Notes: generated from the letters alone by a model not told the origin. DNA of 64,000 nucleotides from Hyperoplus lanceolatus (GCA_026929865.2 CM049405.1:24968001-25032000), one strand, 5' to 3'; numbered from the stretch's first letter, positions 23,659 to 36,324 are shown. Made by a program: numbers and translations.

Positions 23659-25593
23659 ATGGGATCATCAAAGCAGCTCCCAAAAGATCTGAAAAACAAA
23701 GATTATTCAATGTCATGGTTTAGGGGAAGGCTAAAAGAAGCTTCCCCAAAGGTTTCAATTGTCAATTTCGACTGTAAGGAACGTTGTCAGGGAATGGAAG
23801 GACACAGGCACAGTGGCAGTTAAACCCAGGTCTGGCAGACCAAGAAAGAAACAGGAGCGGCATAGGTGGAGGATTGTGAGAATGGTTGCACACAACCCAC
23901 AGATCACCTCCAAAGAGCTGCAAGAACATCTGGCTGCAGATTGTGTATATGTAGGGGAGAACGGGGTAATTTGTCACATGGGTTGGATGTCACATTCGTT
24001 ATATATCTCGCCACCAGAGCGCGCTAGCTCTGAAATGTTGATATAAAAAAGGTCCAGAATTGGGATCAGAGGTCACATACATAGACTTCCTTGGAGGAAG
24101 ACAGCTGCATTTCAGGTGAGAGGATGTTTTGTGTTTTTCATGTCAAATTCAAAACATTTTGCTTCTCAGTATTTTTCTTCTAGGCTTTTACACAATGGGT
24201 TTATAACAAAACACTTGTTACCCTCAGAAAGTGTGAAGGGTAAGCTATAGTTTAGATTGTTGTTAGCAAGCTAATTAGTTGTCAGATGGTTGTTGGCCTT
24301 GATGCTAGCAAGAAATTCAGGTTGGGGTTGGTCGTCAAATTTTTTGGGGGGGTTGGTTGTCACATGTTATCTCAAGGCTGCAGCCAGAAAAGGAACCCAA
24401 TAACGAAAGAAATTGTCAAGCTGTATCCTCACTGACACCCCAGAGAAGGAAAGAATAGAGCAGGAAAAGGCAGCTAGCAAGCAAAAGAAAAAAGGGCAAC
24501 AAAATCAAAACAACCCAGTGCATCCCAAACTAGACCAGCTGCCAAGGCTACAGTAAGTTATGTAGGCCTATTTGTCAACTTGACAATGCAATTAAACTTT
24601 CAAAATTGGTTCTGCCTCATTGCCTTCTTTTTATGATTTTTCCCATTAAGATAACATTGTGACAAACAACCCCATAGTGTGTGACAACCGACCCCTTGAT
24701 GGGGTTGGTTGTCACAATGTGTCAGAGTGTCTTTGATGGTAAATTACTTCTTCATTACAATAAGTTGGAAAAAAAGAGAGACACACATTTCAAGCCAACA
24801 CCTTAAGCTTCAATTTAATGTAGGAATGGCTATTGACAGATGTTTTGGTGATGAGCAATTCTCCATGAGTAAAAAGTGTGCCTACTTACCCCGTTCTCCC
24901 CTACATGGTTCAACAATTCAGTGCAATTTGCACCAATTCATCTGTATGGCCGGGTGATGAGGAGGAAGCCCTTTCTGTGCCCACGCCACAGATACAGTTG
25001 CATGGAGTATGCAAAAGCTCATTTAGACAAGCCAGATTCATATTGGAAGAAAATGGTTTGGACTGATGAGACGGAAATTAGGTTATTTGGTCTTTATAAA
25101 GAGCACTTTGCGTGGCGAAAGAAGGAAACTGCATTCCAAGAAAAACACCTGCTACCTACGGTCAAATTTGGTCATGCTGTGGCCACTTCAGGGACTGGGG
25201 CCCTGGTTAAAGTGGATAGTCGGATGAATTCAACCCAGTTTCAACAGATTATTCAGGATAATGTTCAAGCATCAGTCACAATGTTGAAGTTGCCCAGGGG
25301 TTGGATATTCCAACAAGACAATGACCCTTAACACAGTTCAAATTCCTGCAGAGGGAAAAGTACAATGTTCTGATATGGCCGTTGCAGTCCAATGACTTGA
25401 ATATCATCGAAAATCTATGGGATGATTTAAAGCGGGCTTTCCATGCTCGGCAGCCATCACATTTAACTGAACTGGATCGCTTTAGTATGTAAGAATGTTC
25501 AAAATACCTACATCCAGGATCCAAACATTCATCACAGGCTACCGAAGGCGTCTAGAGGCTGTTATTTTTGCAAAAGGAGGCTCAACTAAGTAC
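23659..25593 (+). pseudogene. Tc1 transposase, broken
   Basis: The start is the ATG at 23659 (MGSSKQLPKDLKNKD). The paired helix-turn-helix region includes VSISTVRNVVREWK-type residues and a GRPRKK AT-hook-like linker. The catalytic part reads VWTDETE (Asp codon 25065-25067), WIFQQDNDP (Asp 25317-25319) and LNIIENLWDDLKRAFHARQP (Glu 25409-25411), the DDE triad of Tc1 transposases that cut and join the ends. It is disrupted by frame changes in the helix-turn-helix region, by the insert at 23954-24901, by a TAA directly after NDP with loss of a few residues, and by a late stop. It cannot give an active enzyme. Confidence 0.93.
23954..24901. mobile_element. 948-bp TA-flanked DNA element inside the Tc1
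   Basis: The ends are GGGGAGAACGGGGTAA and TTACCCCGTTCTCCCC, flanked by TA on both sides (23952-23953 and 24902-24903). Removing it and one TA restores a continuous Tc1 coding region (CVYV then HGSTIQ). Inside are at least six copies of a GGTTGGTTGTCACA-like motif in both orientations (near 23980, 24325, 24346, 24660, 24682, 24702), possibly binding sites for a transposase supplied in trans. No transposase is encoded. Mariner-type is inferred from the TA duplication. Confidence 0.9.
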
Positions 25594-25826
25594 TGATGTC
25601 ATTTTTCTTTTGCGGTGCCCAAATTTATGCACCAGTCAAATTTAGTTATGATGCCTATTGCATATTTTCTATTATTCCAATAAACAAAATGACACCGCTG
25701 AATTGCTTCTGTTTCCCTAAGGTATGTCATTTATGAAAAGGAATTTGCTTCTTTGAAATCCCAGCTAATGATGAACAAAAATCCCCAAAATTAGAAGGGG
25801 GTCCCAAACCTTTTCATATGACTGTA

Positions 25827-27997
25827 TATATCTATCATGTTAATCTCATGCAAATAGCGTTAAGTCATGAATTTGACCATGTGAGGTTTTTCCCTTTTTT
25901 GTTCTGTCCATATCTGTTGATATGATGATATAGGCTACAAAAAAGAAGCAGAAAAAGTACTTCCAGATCTGCTGATGCAGCTGACTCAAGATCAGAAGGG
26001 ACTAATTGTAATGGCTGTATTATAAGGGTGTGTGTGTGTGTGTGTGTTGCATGTCCTTGTGTGTGCCTGCCAAGCTGCTAATGATCCACTAGTCATGAAG
26101 CCTTTAAGGAAAACCCAGGAGGCTCACCATGCATCCAGCACAGCAGAAAATAGAACTGCCCCGCCCAATAGACATATTCCATCCTCGTAAAGCTAATATG
26201 TTGAGAAACGACTTCTCCATTTGTAGATGTTGCCTGACTTGCTTGACTTAAAAGCATGGAATTTATAAATTTCTAATCGTTTTTTGGACCATGATAAGGT
26301 CATGTAAAGGTAAAAAGGACATTATAGATGTCCAACTGGGTCATAATGTAATAACATACTGGAGTAACTGAAGACAACAAAAGAGAAGAAAACTAGGTGA
26401 AAGCCTTGGGGGGGGGGAGGCTGCTACAGTGACAGATTAACAGGTAAGCAATGTGTGTTGAGCCTAAAGCCAGAGTTTGAATGTCTTAATGGTAACTTAA
26501 ACGGAACACCTAACCTGCTCCGAGGAGGTTATGTTCAGATTTTAAGATTGAAATCAACTAAAAAAAAACCCACTCTGTCGCATATCATCTTTGCTGAGCT
26601 GTGATTTGGTAACAAACTGAGGTAACTAACAATAAGGCTCCAAGTGTCACTATTCAATATAATTATAAACTGCATAATACTGTATAATTATATGTAGAAA
26701 TTAAAGTAATTGACCTCTGAGTAAAATGAAAAGAAAGGCTATTCCTTCACTACTAATTATCCATTCAGTTTTGTCTGCATAGCAACTCAATGTACCAAGG
26801 ACACATTTCACCTGTGATGGATGGACTCTGCTATTATGTTCATGGTAAGAACCCAACACGATGTGGGATTAAAAAGGTTTTACATTAAGGTTTCCCTACA
26901 GCTGCTTTCCCCCTGGCTGAGAACACTGTCTCCACCATTGAGCTCCCAAACGACTAGCAGACAAGCACTATTCAACTGTGGCAAAGGCCTTTAAAGTAAA
27001 AGAAAGAGAAAGAGTAGTACAGTAGAAGAAAAATATATCTTTGCAGGCATTCAAAAAGGAGTGAAAAAAAATGAAAAGCACACATGATGGACGGACTAAA
27101 AAAGGAGGTAAAGAGGAGGATATGTCAAGAAACCCAGAGCAAAAAGAGGTAGAGGAACGACAGTGTGAGGGACAGTAAAATAAAAAATAAAATATAAATA
27201 TTTCTCAAGGAGCCATTATTAGAGTGGCTGTCCAGTTGTGCACACACACCATACGACTCGTCTAGCTAACTAACATGAAAAAAGAAGAGAAGTAGCAGCA
27301 CAGGGCCAAGACTACCAGACCACCTGTAAGCACACATGCAGACATCAAAAAGCCAGCCTTGTTTGAGGAAGGAGCCATGAAAGAAGTGCTTTTCCTCTGA
27401 GCTCCAGCAGCGGACTGTCAACGGCACAGCCAGAGTATTGCAGGGAGAAGACAGCAGAAACAAATGGTGGAGGTGGAGGTTTGTTTGTTTGTTTGTGTGT
27501 GTGTGTGACTGCAGGTTTTGTGGACAGAAAGACATTAAAATAAAGCCATAAGACCTAAATATATCACAGGAAAAGGGCAGATTATTGGTGTTCCTGTAGT
27601 GGTCCTGTATATATTTATTTATTGTCAGTACACAGAGTATATCGCAATTGAGTAGCAAACCTGACCGTGCATTCACACATTTTTAATATGGAAGAGTATT
27701 AGGATCGCCGGAGAGTCATAATGATGTAGTAGTATTGAAAGAAGTAATGTTAAGATAATGGCTGTTAAAAGAATGGATGTATAAGATATGCACATAGACA
27801 AGATGTTGTCAAATAAACACCTAAATGTACATTTGATTTATACTAGTATGAAAGAAGACATGTCATGGAAGCAAAATAGACAAAAAAATCTCCAAATTGA
27901 CCGGTGCTTGAAAATACAATGTTTCTACCAGCTGTGTCTCGCCCTCGAGTGAAAAGTAAAGGACTTTGATTCAGAAACACAAGCTATAGATTACTGT
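25827..27997. other. No gene recognised
   Basis: Unassigned DNA with short GT runs (26028-26048, 27480-27508) and a G-run at 26409. The 136-aa minus-strand frame at 27266-27676 contains repeat-derived and unsupported sequence. No element boundary or exon is visible. Confidence 0.5.
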
Positions 27998-28375
27998 TTG
28001 CTTTGCCATGCCTCATTGTTTCAAGAGAACATCCTGGATTGGATTTCATATCCTTTGGCCAATTTAAACAGACTATCTTGGATCTGCCAAACTCTACTTG
28101 TAACTGTTTTAATTAGGCTATATTGTACTTTATTCCTTTTAATTGCTGCCACACTTCACCACTTTGTATATGTTTCAATTGTTTTTTTTTTTTTTTTTTT
28201 TTTTTGTTTTTCTCTTCTCTTCACTTGTTGTGTAGCCTATTTGATGTATTTGCATTGAATATTGTGTATGTATTGTTGTTTTGAATTTGTTTTGACTCGA
28301 CATCATTGAAAATGAGGGTCACCCCTCAATTGGTCTCTCGAGGATAAATAAAAGTTAAATTAAAAATGAAATGGA
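27998..28375 (+). mobile_element. 5'-truncated LINE 3' end, same family as 12.9-17.8 kb
   Basis: From about 28058 the sequence aligns with the end of the minus-strand LINE. Both share CTTGTAACTGTTTTAATTAG around the ORF end and a tail containing GACTCGACATCATTG (GTCTCGACGTCATTG in the other), CTCAATTG and AATAAATAAA. A 24-bp T-run (28182-28205) has expanded within the UTR. Only the last residues of the reverse transcriptase protein are retained. The 5' limit is uncertain. Confidence 0.82.
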
Positions 28376-28379
28376 TCAC

Positions 28380-28884
<505 letters not shown>

Positions 28885-29002
28885 CTGAGTTGGTGCTTAT
28901 GGATAGACTGACACTAGAGAACCACAGGAAGAACCTCTCACTGCCTCTGAAGGTGAGACAATGGCCGTTTCTCAATTCCAAGTACACAGAGTACGGACTT
29001 GC

Positions 29003-29045
29003 GGACTTGGAAGTTCGAACTTGCCAAGTCTGAACTTCCAAGTCC
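29003..29045. repeat. Subterminal hairpin of the Harbinger element
   Basis: GGACTTGGAAGTTC and GAACTTCCAAGTCC are perfect inverted arms with a 15-bp spacer that itself contains related CTTGCCAAG bases. This may be a transposase-binding palindrome (inference). Confidence 0.75.
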
Positions 29046-29547
29046 AGACTTCCGAGAACGGGAGCACGCACCTGCAATTGGAACGGCAGCGGACTCGATG
29101 GCGTCATCACCTCGGCTCGTTAACTGTGCTACAGAGCTGGGATGCGGTGGAGACGAGCCCTCCTCAGTTGTCTATCTCACGTCGTATGTGTTTTATTGTT
29201 ATGGCTTGTTTTTAACCTTTCAATTTATCGTTTAATATTGATAAATACACTTGACTGTAATGAGTGAATTATCATTTTACCACAGGGTGGAAAGTTGAAG
29301 CCCCTTAAAGCTACACACAACATATATAACAGGCTAAAATGTATTAAAAAAACCTAGGCATGTAATAATTCATAGGCCCTTTACTGATCAAACAAGTTAA
29401 ATGTTTAATGGATTTTTTAATTCTGATAGACTTTAACACTTCTTAGCAGACAATACATATTAAATACATAATTGCAATTGATTGTACTTAAAATAAACAA
29501 ATAAGGCATATACTGGTATATCTATCTATCAATAGTAAATATATATA

Positions 29548-29780
29548 GCGCCGGAAAAAATTAAGAGACCAGTCCGGATTTTTCTTAAAATTTCTTATCT
29601 CTAAAATACTTATTGAAAATGGTCTGAATGACAATACTTTAATTGTGAATTTGGAAGAAATGTTGTCAGTACTTTATAGTATAAAATCAAAATGTTCATT
29701 TTAAGCCAAACATATGCCTCTTAAAAATAAAACAAGAGACACTGAACATTTGGAGTGGTCTCTTCATTTTTTTCCAGGGC
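29548..29780. mobile_element. 233-bp mariner-type MITE
   Basis: The ends are GCGCCGGAAAAAATTAAGAG and the diverged inverted copy CTTCATTTTTTTCCAGGGC, with TA on both sides inside longer TATATA runs. It is too short to code and lies within the left half of the Harbinger element. Confidence 0.8.
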
Positions 29781-29889
29781 TATATATACACACACACACA
29801 ATAAACATAAATAATAAATAACTGAATCAACGATGTTAAAAATATATTTATTATTATTTTTAGAAGCAGCTCACAGCTGTACACAAAGC

Positions 29890-30630
29890 TCAACACCCCT
29901 GTGCCTATCCTGGCTGTCTTCTTTTCTGGAGGGGGACCTGAAGCCAGCCTTCAGGCTCTCCAGGGATAGCTTCGACAGGCTACCCCCATCAGCACCTCGA
30001 CCTCATGGCTCCATCCACGGGCTTTCTTCCGGCCGGGGCAGCAAGGCCAGCAGCGTCCCAAATTCAAGCTGTCCTGTGGTGCGTTGTGCAGGGTGACGGT
30101 CCATGGCGTGGTGGAGGCCATCCTCCATCGGGTCATCCATTTCCCCAAGTCAGAGGAGATGGAGGAGGTGGGGGCAGGCTTTGCTCGGCCTTCAGATCTG
30201 CTGCCGGGGCATTGATGGGTGCCATGTAAGAGTTCTGCCACCTGCAGAACAGAAGAAAAGCTACTTTAACAGGAAGCTCTTCACTTCCATCATCCTGCAG
30301 GGTATCTGTGATGCTAAGAGCAAATGTATAGACATTTACATCGGGAACCCGGGGTCGGTGCATGATGCTCTCGTGCTCCGGCGTTCCCCGTTCTACAAGT
30401 AGGCCCCGTACCCACCTACTTCTTGCTGGGTGATGGAGGGTACTCCTGCCTGCAGCGTCCCGTGGCCATCATTAGGCTCTACCGCCACCCATCCATGTGA
30501 ATGTTGATTACCAGGTCATATTGAAGGCCGGTACAAAAGGCCACAGGGCGCAACATTGTGGAGAGGTCGTTTGGGATCATCAGAACATGCTGGTGGGCCA
30601 TCTTCCTTAGGTCTCTGGAGATAATAATAA
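29890..30630 (+). pseudogene. HARBI1-like Harbinger transposase relic (DDE nuclease)
   Basis: Pieces of one protein appear in changing frames. AFRLSRDSFDRL occurs near 29946. ILQGICDAKSKCIDIYIG then NPGSVHDALVLRRSPFYK runs over 30290-30400. FLLGDGGYSCLQRP occurs near 30421-30462 and NIVERSFGIIRT near 30552-30585. These correspond in order to the DDE superfamily endonuclease domain of Harbinger transposases, with Asp residues in GSVHDA and LGDGGY and Glu in IVERSFG. Frameshifts and stops between blocks make it inactive. The N-terminal helix-turn-helix is only weakly preserved. Confidence 0.85.
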
Positions 30631-31295
30631 GAACATGGTTTGTAAATATTCCTAGCTTTGTAAATAAATGTACATAAATGTACATATTTGTAATGACATG
30701 TTTTATTCTCCTCTGTGTACAGTTTTTAATATTTAAATTAGCTGATTTTAACTAGCTTGGCATGTTGAGTTTAACCATGTTTGAAGTCTATAAAAGACTT
30801 GATGCTGAATGAGTCAACTTTCAGCAGACATCTTCTGTTTTTATGCTAAATAAAGTAGCGATTTTCTTCTTGAAACTCTTGCCTCCTGAAGTCCATTTGT
30901 AACTGAATTTGCCACTATACATGTGAATGTAAAATATAAAAAACACTGTTGCTATCAAAACAATTTGCTAAAAAAACATAGCTAGTATAATAAAGTAAAC
31001 ATAAAAAACATAGGGTGAGGACAGTATTTGCAATTACAAATATGTTAACATATCAAGCCAATACATTTGACCAATACATGATACCATTCAAATGTAGAGC
31101 CTTAGCATTGATTTGTGAATTCATGTGATTTCAATCACAGGGAACCCCTGCTTGGATTTGACAACAATATTATCTATTAACATGTGTCAGAAATAGGAGA
31201 TAAATGCGATGGACCTTAGGTATCCCAGGTTAAGCAGTGTCCCACATTAGGGCAATTCACCATACGGTTATGAACCACAACTTTGCACCCCCAAA

Positions 31296-31430
31296 CGGGA
31301 CTAGCTGTCCCTGTCCCAGGGGGGAAGCTAGAAGTCCCGCGGGGCAAGCTAGAAATCCCCCGGGGCAAGCTAGCTGTCCCGCGGGGGAAGCTAGAAATCC
31401 CGTGGGACAGCTGGGCAAGCTAGCAGTCGG
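31296..31430. repeat. GC-rich minisatellite (about 6 units of ~22 bp)
   Basis: Units vary around GGGGCAAGCTAGAAATCCCG and include GCTAGCTGTCCCGCG forms. Embedded CCCGCGGG and AGCTAGCT bases are self-complementary. It lies inside the Harbinger element near its right half. Confidence 0.85.
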
Positions 31431-31844
31431 ACGTTTACGGAGCTAAGTAGGATTTGACAGGTTGGAGAATTAAATTATCATCTAATAAAAACTTCAAAAC
31501 AACATACCGGTATTCTGAAACAAAAGTAGTATTTATAAAATAGTAATAATTATGCTTACAGTTGTGGGTTTCTCCGCCTTGTCCGCCTCTGCCGACTGCC
31601 TCCTTGCTCTGCTACTACGCTGCGAAATGCATTCTGGGATATCTAACGGCCCCAAGTCCGCACAAGTCACCACCGATGCATCCTCGATAGAATGGCCAGT
31701 TGAAGAACACATCAGGAACACTTCCGGGTACTTGACTTGATGCGAACTTTGAATTGGAACAGTACTTGGGCTACGGTTGATGACGTTTTACGAGAACGCA
31801 AGCACACAAGTACAGAAAAGAACGCGAATTGAGAAACGGCTAAT

Positions 31845-32537
31845 GAGCAGCCCTGGGGTCTCAGGGCATATATAGACTCCCCACACCTGGGCTCAATCAA
31901 AACCAATCAGTGCCACACACCTGATAGCAGTGAGTTGATCTCACTAACCACTCCCACGGAGCTGAAAGATACGCAACGATTGAGTAACCTCACAGCTATA
32001 CACTCAGATGTTGGACGCACTTATTTGCAGGTCCTTCTGCTAATAGGCCAGGCCTGGTCCAACCAGACTATTGTACTTCATTTCATTTGTACAGAAGGTC
32101 TGGAATCGCGCTCTAAATTGAGAGAACGGTAACTCACTTGAAGGCGGGTGTCTGTTAACGTTTAAAACTTTTGGATCTGCCAACCAACGTGCAACGTTTG
32201 GTCGTGGCATATGTCAGGCTTCTGAGCCACTCCCCGGTTTGATTGGACCATCAAAAATATGTCCGAAAGACATATACTGCAGGCCCAGACTGACTACTGA
32301 AGGTAATTTAAAATTGAGCGGAAGTACGTTGGCGGGCGGTGCTAGACTACTAATAGGCCCCTTTGCCTATTTCATTAATAAATCATGTTTGATTCAAGCC
32401 AACAATGCAAATTGTAGTCTGATTAACCCTGCAGCCCAATAGAGTATTAAACTGTATAACTCAACTCATTCCCTGCCAGATTGTCTGCATCCGATAGTCA
32501 GCTTTTGTTTGCTGCCTGCCTGATCTTCTGACCCATA
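31845..32537. other. No gene recognised
   Basis: Unassigned DNA between two DNA transposons. No motif-bearing open frame is present. Confidence 0.45.
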
Positions 32538-33144
32538 GGCTGTATCCCGTTACAGAGACCGCCTCCTTGGTAGGACGCGGTCTCGCGGTCTATGAAGGCT
32601 ATAGCCTATGAAGGCCGATTCGAAGGCCGAACCAGGGCCGAACGAGCGTTGTTAAACGGGATGGTCTCCGCAGGTCTCCGTTTACGAGCATTTCCGGTTT
32701 GCGTAACAAGCCGTTACCTTGCGTGACGACACGCCACTCCTGTGCTGCCTAGCAACCCTGATAGCTGCCAACGGAAACAGCCCTGTCAATGGAGGAAAAA
32801 AGAAAAAGAAGTTGCCTACCAGACGAAAAGAAAAAAAAGTACAAGAAAAAAAGAAAGGAAGATAAAAGTTAAGAAGATGGAGCAACACGTTGCTGTTTTG
32901 TTATTTTTTATTTTATTGTATGCCATCTCTGAAAAAACGCAATGAATCATGGGATATGTTGGGCTGCGAAGGATACATCTGATGCAGCCTTCAAAACCGT
33001 GAAACGAAGGCTGCATTTCTCGGCCGCATATGAGGAGCCTTGCAAGGAGCCTTGCAAATGGAACAACCTTTGCGCGGCGCTATGACGCAATCGGTCTTCA
33101 AATGCAGCCTTCGTAGACCGCAACCCCTGAATCGAGATACAGCC
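32538..33144. mobile_element. 607-bp non-autonomous DNA transposon
   Basis: The ends are GGCTGTATCCCG and the diverged inverted CGAGATACAGCC, with a 3-bp duplication ATA on each side. Subterminal regions are also partly inverted: GACCGCCTCCTTGG and GGTCTATGAAGGCT on the left answer TTCGTAGACCGC on the right. A short A-rich, Lys-rich open frame (32742-32945) is compositional. Harbinger-like by duplication length only. Confidence 0.72.
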
Positions 33145-35707
33145 ATAGTTTTCTGCCCAGCCCCATGTTAAGGGTTATGGTAATGGGACTTTACCTTAAC
33201 CTGTCTGCCTTGGGTTTTGTTGGCTGTTTTACCAAGCGGTTACAATATCCCCAAATTAAAGAAGGATATAATTTTTGATAGGTATTCAACTCTTCAACAC
33301 AATTCTTTAGATTTGTAAAGAGGCAGTTAAGACACATACACACACAAATGCTACATTGGAGGCAGGAATGGCAATATGTGTTTTAAACCATTTCTTAACA
33401 ACCTAAATGAAAAAAAAAAACATTGAAAAAAAACTATTTTCAAATCCCCCCGTCTAATTCAATCCATCATAATTCATGTTAATAGCAACCGACAATTCCC
33501 TGCTTGACATTATTCTCATCCCTGCATTTGCTCCCTCTGGCCCCCGAGCCCTTATCCACTTCAGTCTCACTCCGTCGCTCTCTCACTGTAACTGTCAAAT
33601 CCTCCACTCTCTCTTTCACTTTTTTTCACTTCACTTCACCGATCACTCGTTCACACATCCCCCTCTCTTCTCATTCTCATTTTCATAATTCACTGACACT
33701 CAGACCCCCCCACCTCATTAAACCTGCAATCTGCTGCTCCTGTGCCCCCCATAAACACTGCCAGATTTGACTGAATGAGTGTGTGTGTCTCTTGTCTATC
33801 TGTCTGTCTGTCTGTCTGCTTTTTCGGATGGAAAACGCTTGGCAGTATGTTGTGTCCCTTTTCTGTCTGAAGCTGGGGTATAAAAAGTGGGCCATGGTTC
33901 CAGGATGTGTAAGTTACTGGTATGTAGGGTGGGCCTGAACATCTGTACAGCCTACTCACTGATTCCCTAAATACAACAGCAGCAACAACCCGGAAACGTC
34001 CTTTTGACTTCCATGGAACTTGGACTTCAGGTCAACGTTTAGAAAGGAATGTTTACAATCGATATTTGGATTCTCGATTGTGGGCTTAGTTTCCAAGTAT
34101 CTAAACTGAACTGTGATAGAAATTAACCTAAAGGAATACTATGTTAACTCCTTGAAAAGGCCTTTGCACAGTATTATCACTAATACAGTACAGTATACTA
34201 TGGAATCCCAATTGAACCCTAAGGACCCATCGGATTTATGCATTCCAGTGTAGGGGTGTCTCAATTCACTCTGGCATCAAGGGATAAGGCTAAGGGCTAG
34301 ATGACCTTCCAAACGGAGATTATACCCACACTTCAAACCAAGGGCTCTTTTATGGGTCCATAACTGTGTTGTATGTATTTGTCAATTGCCAGTTCTTCAT
34401 TTTTGTGTGAATAAAAAAAGCCTCTTTTTGAAAAACACACTTGCAACTTTTCATGTCTGCCAGCTTGGGCCCTAACAACAACGTCTGCTTCTCCACCACA
34501 GCGGATGGCTTAATGAGTTAAGAGATAGCCAATAGATATGCTTTAGATTCGATTGTGTGGTTTGAATTTTAGTCATTTGATATGTGTGACAATAGCAGGT
34601 TTTCCTTGATACTGCTTTGTTTGTTATTCACTGAAGGACAATTTGAGGATCTGAAAAAAGCTAAAACCTTTGGAATTTTATTAATCAAACTAGTATTTCC
34701 AAGTTCAATAATGACGTTGATATGAATGATTTCAGTGCACACCAGGTTTTAGATTGATGATCATAGTGGGGTGTTATTTGCAGATTTGCTGCCTGTTACT
34801 AGAGGCATTCACATAACACTCATTATTTTTTAAACAGCCTCATGATTCTCTACATTTTGCAGAGGAACATCCACATCTGAAGTTTTTCATTTTTCTTTAA
34901 AAGCACAGCACGGAATTATCAGTAGAGGATTCAAACCAGATACAGAGGGTGATATGGAGATGTTTTTTTCTCTTCCAAACTCTACTGAAGATTTCTGAAA
35001 TGTACCAGAGGGGTACAAGGCATCCATCCACACGCATCGGCACACCCACAAGGCATCTTCTTTGACCCCTTCTCTGTGATTCATCAAAAGGAAACAGATT
35101 ATATCTCTCTATCACTTGGTGTGTAGCAGGAGAAAAAGAACCAAAAAAAAACAGCAGCAGCTCCATCTATATTTTAGAGCTGAGAAAAAAAACTTAGCAA
35201 AACAGGCCGTTAGCTGAAACCATGCTTTTCAACGAGGCCTCGAGTGTCGTACAACTTTAAAAGCCTTGTATAATTAAGACAATTAAGGCTCACTTGACTA
35301 CCTCTAATTGTAAAGCACAATCCAGGTTCTGTGTGCATGGGTGGGAAACGGTGATAAAGAGATGGATCGGTCGAGAGAGGCAGAGAGCCTGACGGATATT
35401 AGCAAAATCACTTTGGCGGTACAGATAAGTATCTGTGGAATGGGAGATGTAATAGAGGTTTTTACTGCAAAGCACCTCTTGTATAATCCGGTTAATGTGA
35501 GCCAAAAAATTTTTTTTGCAGAGAGGTTAGTAGACTTTGCTAAATGTTCTGGTCATGCTTTATATATAAAGTAGGATCCTGAATGTTGGAGAAATATTGA
35601 ACATCTCAGTGGAGTTAAAGTAAGTGCTGTACCACTGCTGACTTGTGCAGATTAGCATATGGGGATAAATTAAGAAAGAGGATGTTAGTGGCTTGAAGAA
35701 AATAAAA
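33145..35707. other. No gene recognised; one possible solo transposon end
   Basis: Unassigned DNA with a TCTG run at 33795-33819. At about 34252 the bases TGTAGGGGTGTCTCAATTC resemble a DNA transposon terminus, but I find no partner. No coding region is supported. Confidence 0.5.
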
Positions 35708-36146
35708 ATGTCACACGCCCCACACACATCCTGCGTCTACCTCTGGAGGGCGTCGCCTTACCTTACTGCTGCGTCTCTCGGACAATTAAATCGTGAAATA
35801 AAGGGATTATTTGCGTATATGACTGAGGGATGTTTTATTTTGAAAGAAACACACCGGGAAATTGTGTAACTAGAGTGAATGCTGCTGGTATGACTGTCAA
35901 CAGAGTATTTCTCTATCAGTTAAAGCACAGAGACCCGAGAGAGACGCGCGGCTCTCAGAAAAAAAGTAGACGAGCCTCCTGAGGTAAAGGGGAGCGTCGC
36001 TGCAGACGTGCCTCCGACGTGCATCAGCAGTGCGTCTGAGGTTGGATGTGTGTCCGCTCTACGTTGATTACACGGTCAGTGACAAAAAGTCAGACGCAGA
36101 CACGAGGTAGACGCACAGTAGAGGTAGGATGTGTGTGGGGCGCGTT
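35708..36146. mobile_element. Family X copy C, complete and inverse to copy A
   Basis: The left end, CGCCCCACACACATCCTGCG with TCTACCTCTGGAGGGCGTCG, corresponds to the right ends of copies A and B reversed. The right end, GTAGAGGTAGGATGTGTGTG with GGGCGCGTTAG, corresponds to copy A's left end. Interior blocks GAGCGTCGCTGCAGACGTG and GACCCGAGAGAGACGCG match copy A in reverse complement. No open frame of note; no clean target duplication. Confidence 0.75.
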
Positions 36147-36324
36147 AGGCTTTGGAATGTGGTCAAGTCTGCAACAGATATAGTAATATCAAGTGAATAC
36201 AGTCAGTGTGTCCACGCTACCTGGCTAGAAATGAGGATCACTGTCATGTAATGATATACTTTGTAATGCAATGCGTGGAAAAACGTTTGCGAACAAACAC
36301 TCAAACACACATTTCAACCATTGC

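Larger units (their letters stand above)
23258..25824 (+). mobile_element. Tc1/mariner transposon, interrupted
   Basis: The ends are CAGTCATATGAAAAGGTTTG and the inverted copy CAAACCTTTTCATATGACTG, each flanked by TA (23256-23257 and 25825-25826), the standard Tc1/mariner target. Total length is 2567 bp; removing the 948-bp insert and its TA leaves 1617 bp, the usual Tc1 size. A transposase relic runs along the plus strand. Termini are still nearly perfect although the coding part is broken, so it may be a fairly young but dead copy. Confidence 0.96.
28963..31841 (+). mobile_element. PIF/Harbinger transposon with transposase relic
   Basis: The termini are GGCCGTTTCTCAATTC and GAATTGAGAAACGGCT, with a 3-bp duplication AAT (28960-28962 and 31842-31844). 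The plus strand carries a HARBI1-like transposase relic (29890-30630). Near the right end on the minus strand an open segment (about 31721-31560) ends at a good splice-donor-like ACTGTAAGC and could be a first exon of the accessory gene. A subterminal hairpin (arms 29003-29016 and 29032-29045) and a minisatellite (31296-31430) are also inside, as is a 233-bp mariner MITE. Total length is 2879 bp. Confidence 0.85.

Noticed and set aside
34252..34330. DNA transposon starting TGTAGGGGTGTCTCAATTC
   Set aside because: Only one end seen; no inverse partner downstream within a reasonable distance.
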